18,523 nucleotides of DNA, from NCBI GenBank assembly GCA_022592435.1, contig JABYQS010000553.1, positions 1 through 18,523 of the forward strand, written 5' to 3'. The notes beneath the pieces were generated by a model, which worked only from the letters and a program-made list of their open reading frames with translations, was not told where the DNA came from and did not search any database. Shown piece by piece: positions 1 through 7,400 of this stretch. The stretch comes from Cerioporus squamosus. Its lineage: Eukaryota > Basidiomycota > Agaricomycetes > Polyporales > Polyporaceae. The position numbers and the translations under genes were made by a program. Positions within the stretch are counted from its first letter, which is position 1. Each line of letters begins with the position of its first letter.

Positions 1-2
1 CG

Positions 3-713
3 GAGCTGGGCTGCACACCTCACGGACCGACATGCGGTTCTCGGCGCATCCTCCCTGACGCCCTTGGCCGTACACTCCCTACACGAATCACGGTTGTCGA
101 ATACGCCCTCACACATCCTCACAAGCTCGACACACGACGATCATCCACGAGCCTCAGCCGTATACGGATCTGCAGCCCACCACCATCAGCCCCCTGGGGC
201 GCATCTGAGCACATCGTTATTTCCGGCTGGTATGATGGCATGGTGAACGTACACGATCTGCGTTCTTCACGTCGTGCGCACCGAATCCCCGGTGTCACTT
301 CTCATCCCGCTGGCGGTGCGCTCTATCCCGTGATGAGCATGTGCGACCCGTGGTTATTCGAGCCTGTCTACGACATCTCAGCCGGGGGCGGCTCCGGATG
401 CCACATAGCCGCGGGGATGGGCCGTCATAGCGTCGTCGCGTTCTGGGACGTGCGCGCAGCCACGAAGGGGTGGAGCGTACATGCGCCGGGGAACGACTCG
501 TCACCGGTCTACTCGGTGGTGATGGAGAGCTCGAGGTTGTTTGGGGCCACCCAGTCGAGGCCGTTCGTGCTGGACTTTGGGCCGGGTGCGAGGGAGGACA
601 CGTATCCGCCTTTGACACGGCCAATGAGGGAAGATGGGTTGAAGGCGAGACAGCAGTGGTATTGGATACTACGTGACGCGGTATGGACATTCCGCGTGTA
701 TAGAAGTAACTAG
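3..713 (+). CDS. WD40-repeat protein (F-box/WD type), C-terminal part, 5' end cut by window
   Basis: One frame is open from base 3 to the TAG at 711-713, giving 236 visible residues and no start, so the gene begins before the window. Two WD40-like blade ends are readable: a stretch ending VISGWYDGMVNVHDLRSS at about 216-270, and one ending SVVAFWDVRA at about 430-455. The C-terminal segment between them and the stop contains SVHAPGNDSSPVYSV and the block ATQSRPFVLDFGPG. This style of degenerate WD40 tail is, from family knowledge, common in basidiomycete F-box/WD40 proteins, which act as substrate adaptors of SCF ubiquitin ligases; the F-box itself would lie outside the window. The function is therefore inferred and substrates are unknown. 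No intron is needed in the visible part. The last 20 or so residues are less propeller-like. Confidence 0.66.
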   Translation, partial: ELGCTPHGPTCGSRRILPDALGRTLPTRITVVEYALTHPHKLDTRRSSTSLSRIRICSPPPSAPWGASEHIVISGWYDGMVNVHDLRSSRRAHRIPGVTSHPAGGALYPVMSMCDPWLFEPVYDISAGGGSGCHIAAGMGRHSVVAFWDVRAATKGWSVHAPGNDSSPVYSVVMESSRLFGATQSRPFVLDFGPGAREDTYPPLTRPMREDGLKARQQWYWILRDAVWTFRVYRSN

Positions 714-1030
714 AAGAAACGGATGTACCTTGTAAATATATGTACCGTGTAGATTGTGTCCTTATGTTACAGTAGAGTAGTTCATGATGTACCCGCAGTC
801 TATCTCCGCAAACCGACTGCCGAGACTGTTCGTGAACGGTTCGCTTTACGTGCATGCTCCCTTTTCGTGTAGAGACTCGATTTGCGAGGAGTCGAGTCGT
901 TTGGTAGAGGGATTCCCATATACGGCAATGGTGTCAGGTCTATATTCGCGACCACCTGGCACTCAGGAACACCCTCTCCGGTCTCCTCCCCGCACTCTCC
1001 TTGATCTCCCTCCCCTCCCCTCTGCTCGTC
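714..1030. other. Intergenic region between WD40 gene and ERG26-like gene
   Basis: About 317 bases with no supported gene. The first part, around 730-780, is AT-richer and is probably the 3' untranslated region of the WD40 gene. A pyrimidine-rich stretch at about 975-1030 lies just before the ATG at 1031, as is usual for fungal promoters/5' untranslated regions. No clear TATA box was seen close to the start. Confidence 0.5.
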
Positions 1031-2502
1031 ATGTCTTCACGAACAAAGGACGTCTACTTGGTCATCGGTGGCAGCGGCTTCCTTGGCAGACACGTCGTCG
1101 AGGCTCTCGTCGCGCGCGGTGATGCCGTGTCTGTCTTCGACATCGTGCAGCGGTACCACGACGTGCCGTTCTACATGGGCGACATCAGCGAGGAGGAACA
1201 GGTTGCTGACGCTCTGCGGAAGGTGTGCCCATAGTGTTTGTCGTCTAGAACTTCCCGTTGACGCGATGCAGAGCGGCGCGACATGCATCATCCACACTGC
1301 GTCCCCTCTCCACGGTATGGATGACCCCGCGCTGTACTGGAAGGTGAACGTGGACGGTACCCAGGCCGTAATTAACGCCGCTGTTGCCACCGGCGTGCCC
1401 AAACTGGTCTACACAAGCTCTGCCGGGGTGGTCTTCAACGGCAACAACCTCATTGACGTCGACGAACGCATTCCCCAGCCGGAGAAGGCCATGGACCCGT
1501 ACAACGAGTCCAAAGCCAAGGCCGAGGAGATTGTACTTGCAGCAAATGGCAAGGGCGGACTGTACACGGTCGCCTTGCGGCCAGCAGGGATTTTCGGGTG
1601 AGTACCCTTGTTGGCTCCCAAGACACGCACACGTCTCAAACTACGAATGATTTCTCTCTCGAAGGCCGGGCGACCGGCAGTTGATCGCGGGTCTCCTCCA
1701 GACCTGGCAGCGGGGCCAGAGCCACTTCCAGATCGGCGACAACACGAACCTCTTCGATTGGACGTACGTCGGCAACTGCGCGTACGCGCACCTTCTCGCT
1801 GCGGACAAGCTCGGCCCGCCCAACCCCGCGGAGATCGCGCGCCTCAAGGAGGAGCTGCAGGTCGCCCTCCCATCTATCGAGTGCACGACGCAGCGGCACC
1901 GCGTGCCCACATCGGTCGCCCGTCCTCTCGGCCCGTGCGTCACGCCCCCGCCGAACGCGGAGAAGATCCTCGCGAACTGGGAGGACCCGCACTACGTCCC
2001 GCCCGTCGCGCGGCCGGCCATCCGGGGCAAGTTCGACCAGTTTTCGGAGGCCGCGCTTGCGAGGGAGGACGACGCGCAGCTGCAGGTCGCAGGCCAGGTG
2101 TTCTTCGTCACGAACGGGGAGCCGACGGGGTTCTGGGACATCCCGAGGATCGTGTATCGCTTCTTCGACGAGCACTTTGACAAGCCCAATACGAGGAGGC
2201 GGATCATCCTGCCCAGGGAGGTCGGGTTGTTGCTCGCGAGCGCGGCCGAGTGGTGGTCGTGGCTCATGGGCAAGGAGCCGGGCTTCACGCGCTTCCGGGT
2301 CACGTTCAGCTGTGCGTGGCGTTGTTTCAACATCGAGAAGACGCGGCGGGTGTTGGGGTATGAGCCCCAAGTCGGGCTCGAGGAAGGTCTGAAGAGGACG
2401 TTGGAGGTTCGTCATCCACTCTGTTGGAGATGCCTATATCGGATGCTCACGCGCGTTTGGCAGTGGTGGGCAGCTGAACAGCAGAAGGCCGGAAAGTCGT
2501 AA
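1031..2502 (+). CDS. ERG26: Sterol-4alpha-carboxylate 3-dehydrogenase (decarboxylating), ERG26/NSDHL family
   Basis: Four exons: 1031-1222, 1272-1597, 1665-2406 and 2464-2502, joined by GT-AG introns of 49, 67 and 57 bases, giving 432 residues. The enzyme family oxidises and decarboxylates C4-carboxylated sterol intermediates with NAD(P)+ in C4-demethylation during ergosterol synthesis at the ER. Visible features in order: Rossmann motif GGSGFLG at residues 13-19; D at the end of the second strand; YTSSAG at 111-116; catalytic Y141-x3-K145 in YNESK; and the strong family signature RPAGIFGPGDRQ spanning the second intron at about 167-178, followed by FQIGDNTNLFDWTYVGN. The C-terminal part has FFVTNGEP, GKEPGFTRFRV and RRVLGYEPQVGLEEGL. 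The ATG at 1031 starts just before the Rossmann strand; the frame extends upstream without another ATG. The protein is longer than yeast Erg26 (about 349 residues) because of an extra segment after the HLLAADKL block. No break was seen. Agaricomycetes can carry several paralogues, so the exact sterol substrate is inferred. Confidence 0.9.
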
Positions 2503-3289
2503 AAAGCACTCACTCTGCTATGTCGGCCATGCTAATCCCGACAAGTACCTCATGATGGTTCCCTTTGGTTATACCCGTACACACATACGGACGATGCTGT
2601 CCGCTCTATCTCACTTCAGATAATACACGACACGCGTAGGTGTGGACATTTTTAGGACACGAACCTCTATCGCGATATCAGACACCAACAGCCACGACGG
2701 TGATGACGACGCAGATGCCGATACTACGCCTATCCAGTGTCCCCTCGCAATGCCAAAGTATCACTTTATGAAGTCAGCGCTGGCACGCTTCTCCGAGGAT
2801 AACAGCAATGTGCGCACATGAGAAACTGGGCTGGACAAGGTGCCCAGGACGCCAACAAGATGCCTATCAAGACCATGCAAAGCTCGGACGGACGGTACTC
2901 ACAGCGCCGCTGCTCGCGCAGGTCGACCGCTGCCACGTTCGTCCCAGAGAACCTGGGAGCCCTCGAAGTAGTGTTTAGGAAGCACATACTTACCTATGTG
3001 AGCATGACAGATTGCACAGTAGGCTGATTAGTTTCTTTCTCCAGATTGGATGGAGGACTTGGTCTCGCAGCACGGTCGTGCTGGAAACGGTTGCCGTTCA
3101 ACCTATTTTACACAGCTGCCTTGGGCCCATGAGCACACAGTTGCTCTCGACCTAGTTCGCTCGTCCCCATCATTGATGACAGCCCACCATCCTCTAGGTT
3201 CATCGCGAACAACTCTCGCCTGAACTTGAAGGTGACTAGTAGACTGTCTTCCATCCTCCGAGGCTCACGCGGCCCCAACTCCGCAGGAC
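2503..3289. other. Intergenic region without a recognisable gene
   Basis: Nearly 790 bases between the ERG26-like stop and the HET start. Only short frames are present. A minus-strand stretch at about 2890-2990 reads like a short coding-style segment (FEGSQVLWDERG) flanked by splice-like signals, but it cannot be extended or assigned. The HET promoter should lie in the last few hundred bases; no distinct element was recognised. Confidence 0.45.
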
Positions 3290-4796
3290 ATGCGTCTCCT
3301 CGATACGCGTACCGGCGACTTCATTTGGGTCAACGACCTGACGATCCTCCGATTCGCCGTCATCCCACACGTGTGGTCAGCCGACGGAGAGCAGTCGTAC
3401 CAGGACCTCCTCAGAATTCAGGATGATGCACGCACTGAGCGAGCGCTGAATCCCGAACTGCCCGTGGACATCGTCCTCCAAAGGGCGTCCCGAAGATCCG
3501 CGAATCCTGCGCGTACGCCCTCTCGGACGGCTTTGACTTTCTCTGGATCGACTCCTGTTGCATCGACAAGACGAGCAGCGCCGAACTCTCGGAGGCCATC
3601 AACTCTATGCACTCGTGGTACAGTCTCGACTGTCTGCTACGCATTCCTTGCCGACGTCGACCCGGATGAAGACCCTCGTCTTCCCACTCCACCTTTCGCA
3701 GCAGTCGTTGGCACACCCGGGGATGGACCCTGCAGGAACTCATTGCCCCGCGGATCGTCGTATTTGTCTCCGCGATATGGAGCTATCTCGGGACCAAGGG
3801 CGGGCTGGCCGACGTGCTCAAGGAGGTGACCGGAATCGACCGAGGAGTGCTCACTCATACGACCTCTCTCACCTCCATCACCGTTGCGCGTCGCATGTCC
3901 TGGGCAGCGAGACGCGTCACGACGCGCAAGGAGGATGAAGCGTATTCGCTTATGGGTATCTTCGGTGTCAACATGCCCGCGATCTACGGAGAGGGCGCAC
4001 TGGCGTTTGGTCGGCTCCAGGAGGAGATCCTCAAGCAGGTTCCGGATCAAACCATCTTCGTCTGGGACACAGGCCACAGCTCCTTGGATGCGGACGAGCA
4101 CGACGAATCGAGAAGCTCCCTGCTTTGCATCTCCTTCGGCATTCGCGTACTCTGCCGGCGTCACAGCCATCTCCCGCGAGGAACTCCTACGTCGAGTCCA
4201 TACCGCCACCCCACCAACCTGGTACATCCCCACCTCCCGCGGCCTACGCACTATCTCCCCTCTCCTCTCAATAGGCGCCGCTTACTCTCTCGCCGTTCTC
4301 GCCTGCGTGGACGAACATGACCGGCTCCTCGCACTTGTGCTCAAGAAGTGCGCTGAGGACGTCCATTCGGTCGGCACCGTGGGATGGAACGCGGTCCGCG
4401 CGCGGCGCCAGGCACCGTTCCATGCTGCGTTCGCCATCATGGAACCCGCTCTTGAACATCCACCCCGAGCGCCCCTCACTTGGAGAGGAGCAGCACACTC
4501 GTGTCGTCCGTTTGCAGCGATATCCGAGCCGCGGCATCGTCCTTTCCGATGTGGTAATTGTTTACCGTCCATTCCTTCCTCCGACGGAAACGCCCACCGC
4601 ATGGGACAGCTCTGGGACAGTCAACGTTGGGATGAGCGACACCTCTTTCGTGCGCCATGGTTTGCGCTCCTCAGTGTCCTCACTGGTTGAAGACTTCTTG
4701 ACGGTCATGATTACTTTCAGTTGTGTGTTCCTTTTGCTAGTGATAGGCGTGGTACTGCTTGTGGCTTTTGTCACCACCATTGGTTACGGTGTGTGA
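3290..4796 (+). pseudogene. HET-domain (heterokaryon-incompatibility) gene, frame-broken
   Basis: HET domains occur in fungal proteins that trigger non-self recognition and cell death after fusion of unlike hyphae. The start MRLLDTRTGDFIWVND at 3290 is typical. The three classical HET blocks are all present but not in one frame. Block 1, HVWSADGEQSYQDLLRIQ, is in the frame of 3290. Block 2, FLWIDSCCIDK (3538-3570), is in the frame of 3493. STVCYAFLADVDPDEDPRLP (from 3626) returns to the first frame. Block 3, RGWTLQELIAP (3718-3750), lies in the frame of 3694, which then stays open through KEDEAYSLMGIFGVNMPAIYGEG. Another change at about 4126 leads to SPSAFAYSAGVTAISREELL, and a last one somewhere in 4350-4480 leads to the 3' frame ending at the TGA of 4794-4796. 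None of the junctions shows GT-AG intron signals. The last 35 residues (4692-4793) form a hydrophobic membrane-like segment. It is either a decayed copy or an assembly with indels. Confidence 0.82.
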
Positions 4797-5093
4797 GTAT
4801 CACCCAGGCTACGGTGATTCCAATTCCGCCTGTTGCCTCTCCAGAATTCAGCGAGACTCGTGGGTCTTGCTGTTTCTCTATGTCATCAGTCACGGGCCGT
4901 GCATCATCTACGAGACATGTTTCTGTATATCATAATAGCTTCTCCGGACATAGTATCGGGAACGTCGGGGCCCGCGGGACAGGCACGATATATCCTGATT
5001 GACCACAATGCCATTCTACTTGACGTACAAGGTCCACATGCATATGAGGCTGACCAATAACAACCAAAGTGCTGCTCAGCCTGGCGGTCCATA
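4797..5093. other. Gap between converging HET pseudogene and LRR gene
   Basis: About 300 bases between two convergent genes, so mostly 3' flanks. The literal spliced reading frame of the minus-strand LRR gene would run through here to a stop at 4904-4906, but the residues look non-coding. Nothing else was recognised. Confidence 0.4.
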
Positions 5094-6467
5094 TCAAAAT
5101 GGCCAACAATGACCAGCCCCTCCCTGGGCAAGACGATGGTACTCGTACAGCGCCGTCCGGCCCTTCCCATCAGGGGCTTCAAGAACACTGTAGATAGCCC
5201 AACGCGGCCAGAAGTTGTCGGGAGTAAGGAACGGGCGAGAGTCGTCGTCGCGTAGTGCCTGTGCTGACTGTCCACATAATAAATTGCCCTCCTCGGGATC
5301 CAGACCCGCTGAGGATAGTCGTTGAGGTGTGTTTGAACGTACAAGGCATGCAACTTCGTCAAGGACGCGCACGCTTTCCCGAGGGTGTTCTGCAAACAAG
5401 ACATCAGTACTGCGAGTCCTAGAGATTTCAATGGTCGGACATACCAAGTGCCAGTCGGGATCTTGAGGGATATCATACGGACAATGACGATGAACCTCGA
5501 GTTCCATTAGGGCGGGGAATGCAGACGATATGTATCGCAGGAGCGCATCCTCCTTATCATCAGCCAGATACTCGATATGAAGACGCGTCAGATGGCTCGC
5601 GCTGTTGCTACACCCCTGCACCACTTGCAGCATGACGGAGGACTGCGAAGGGGTCGCGGCGGAACTACGAGGCCACGCCGCATACGACATGCGGCCTTTG
5701 TCGAGATAGACATCATATGTCTGTGACGGCCAGCTATGCAAAGAGACACTACGGATAGACGATGGAAGGTGGGCATATATCGCATCGTCGGGACTGGGAT
5801 GCGAGAGCGTCAGGTGTTCCAAACTAGGCCAGGGGAAGGGAGCCACATGTCCGATGGGCCATGCTACGTGAGGACGAGCGATCTCAAGGTTCAGGGCACG
5901 TAAATTAGGCATCTTCGCAAACAGGCATGCGTATGGTGGGGATGGAGGGTCCAGATGCTCGCCTCTCAGGGTGAGGTCTCGAAGATGAGGCCAGTGCGTC
6001 TCGCGGATTGTCTCGACTGGGGTGTAGATGCTAGGGAGGCAAAGTGTTTCCAGGGATGGGGCAAGTCCGCGTAGAATCGCCGCGAGAGCCTGCCTTGCGG
6101 TATCTGCGGGATAACCAGGAGGGACACCGGCCATGCGGACGTCATATAAGAAGGAGGCCGCGGACGCTAGGCCTTCACAGCAACGGTCATGGTGAGATTC
6201 TGTGGCAGCGCCATCAGGGCATGGATAAATTTCATGGTTGACCATCTGGAAGTGGCGTAGATGCGGCACGGACAGAATAGCCTTCAAGGCAGCCAGAGAG
6301 ATATCGTATACACCATCGCGGTCGCCGTGCACGTAGACGGAGTGTAAGTTGGACATATTGCTCAGCTGCTTGTCCAGGAGCCAGGGATCGAAAAGACCGC
6401 CTAGTTCGGGGTTTACAGCGTACTGGAACGGGCGGGGCCCGGGAGGAGGATGGATCATATGTCCCAT
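5094..6467 (-). CDS. Leucine-rich-repeat protein of the fungal F-box/LRR type, F-box not present in frame
   Basis: Reading down from the ATG at 6467, 341 codons show a string of irregular leucine-rich repeats: LSNMSNLHSVYVHGD, LSVPHLRHFQMVNHE, GLAPSLETLCLPSIYTPVE, HWPHLRDLTLRGEHLDP, KMPNLRALNLEIARPHV, PWPSLEHLTLSHPSPDD, HLTRLHIEYLAD, FPALMELEVHRHC. Such proteins usually follow an N-terminal F-box and present substrates to SCF ubiquitin ligase, but no F-box precedes this ATG: the upstream frame meets a stop. A good 55-base intron (donor at 5444, GTATGT; acceptor ending at 5390, TTTGCAG; possible branch site ACTGAT) removes a stretch that would otherwise read through. After splicing, the frame gives ACASLTKLHALYVQTHLNDYP, a proper repeat, but later residues are poor. 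The other frame (FWPRWAIYSVLEAPDGKGRT, stop at 5094) looks more coding, suggesting a one-base frame break near 5220. The C-terminus is therefore uncertain and the gene may be damaged. Confidence 0.62.
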   Translation of the reverse strand: MGHMIHPPPGPRPFQYAVNPELGGLFDPWLLDKQLSNMSNLHSVYVHGDRDGVYDISLAALKAILSVPHLRHFQMVNHEIYPCPDGAATESHHDRCCEGLASAASFLYDVRMAGVPPGYPADTARQALAAILRGLAPSLETLCLPSIYTPVETIRETHWPHLRDLTLRGEHLDPPSPPYACLFAKMPNLRALNLEIARPHVAWPIGHVAPFPWPSLEHLTLSHPSPDDAIYAHLPSSIRSVSLHSWPSQTYDVYLDKGRMSYAAWPRSSAATPSQSSVMLQVVQGCSNSASHLTRLHIEYLADDKEDALLRYISSAFPALMELEVHRHCPYDIPQDPDWHLVCPTIEISRTRSTDVLFAEHPRESVRVLDEVACLVRSNTPQRLSSAGLDPEEGNLLCGQSAQALRDDDSRPFLTPDNFWPRWAIYSVLEAPDGKGRTALYEYHRLAQGGAGHCWPF

Positions 6468-6885
6468 GACAACGTCGGCTGAATGGAGACATTCTGACGA
6501 TCATTGTCTGTATACTCTCCATCGAAGGCAGAGCCTACCTATGGAAGTGTAACCGCGACGTACTCGCTCTGTCACAGTCTTGCAGCTATTTGCGCGACCT
6601 CTGCATGTCGTCTCTTTTCAGCACTTGTTCCGTCAGTGTGGACGCTCGTATCACTCCAGTCGGACTACCGCCGTCATCCTTATGGCCTCATGTGCGGTAT
6701 GTAATGTAAATCTTGCTCATACTGGGTTGCTGAACATCGGCATCTACAGGAACATGCGCTTCGCGAACACTCAGTACCATCCAGAGCTCCGCAGCAATCT
6801 TGTAGAATTAGTCAGTCCATACGTTCGTCTCAGATATTATGTAACATACGAGCAGATTTCGTTTGTCATGAGAGCCCGAGACTGA
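6450..6885 (+). pseudogene. F-box protein head, short and probably frame-broken
   Basis: A frame open from 6470 reads RRLNGDILTIIVCILS and then NRDVLALSQSCSYLRDLC, which has the hydrophobic and L/C spacing of an F-box, the Skp1-binding motif of SCF ubiquitin ligases. It continues through GLPPSSLWPHVR to a donor at 6697. A 53-base GT-AG intron (6697-6749) joins it in frame to FANTQYHPELRSNLVELV and a TGA at 6883-6885. The best start, ATG at 6450, is in another frame and stops after ten codons (TGA at 6480); one missing base near 6475 would connect it to the F-box frame. No LRR body follows: the product would be roughly 140 residues, whereas such proteins normally have several hundred. Its 5' end overlaps the start of the minus-strand LRR frame by about 18 bases. 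The F-box call is by pattern only. Confidence 0.45.
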
Positions 6886-7400
6886 GCTTCAACCGGGGAG
6901 GAACCCAGCAGCGCAAGTTCATGCTCCCGCGGGATACTACTGATATGGAGGCTTGCCGACATGGATCCGGATCTCCTCCGTCCACGATGTGACTCAAGTC
7001 TTTGTTCTTCCTCTGCAGTGTGTGTGCCGGAGGGGAGGGTGCTTGCAGAGTGCAGGACGAGCAGGACGAGGAGGAGACCAAGACCGGATCAGGATCGCCG
7101 ATGGGCTCAAGCTGTCGTGCGATGGACCAGCGCCAATGTATGTGGCACGCGAGAGGTCCTTTTTTGCTTTTGGATCACTGGTACTGTATAGGGCGGTAGC
7201 TACGTACAAGCCGCCTCGTCGGCACGCGGGAGGTCAAACTTGAACTATCATCAATGATCATACTGGGCGTGGCCCTCTGTTTACAGGTCCCAAGGTGTCG
7301 GAGAGCTAGTGGTACATGTCATACATCACAATTATACGGCAACAACGAGCAGGCAGACAAGGACAGAGGAGCTCGAATTCAGCACAGGCATATGCGAGCT
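6886..7400. other. Intergenic region, no gene seen
   Basis: About 515 bases between the F-box remnant and the 3' end of the EF-hand gene. Short frames on both strands look random. It probably holds the 3' untranslated region of the minus-strand EF-hand gene. No repeat or motif was recognised. Confidence 0.45.

Noticed and set aside
295..855. 186-codon frame antisense to the WD40 gene
   Set aside because: It lies opposite a frame with clear WD40-like motifs and has only Ser/Arg-rich composition: a shadow of GC-rich coding sequence.
1636..2415. 259-codon frame antisense to the ERG26-like exon 3
   Set aside because: The sense strand carries unmistakable ERG26 motifs; the antisense product is Arg/Glu-rich without a domain.
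3558..3938. 126-codon plus-strand frame across the HET domain
   Set aside because: None of the HET blocks is in this frame; it is a shadow frame made visible by the frame changes of the real gene.
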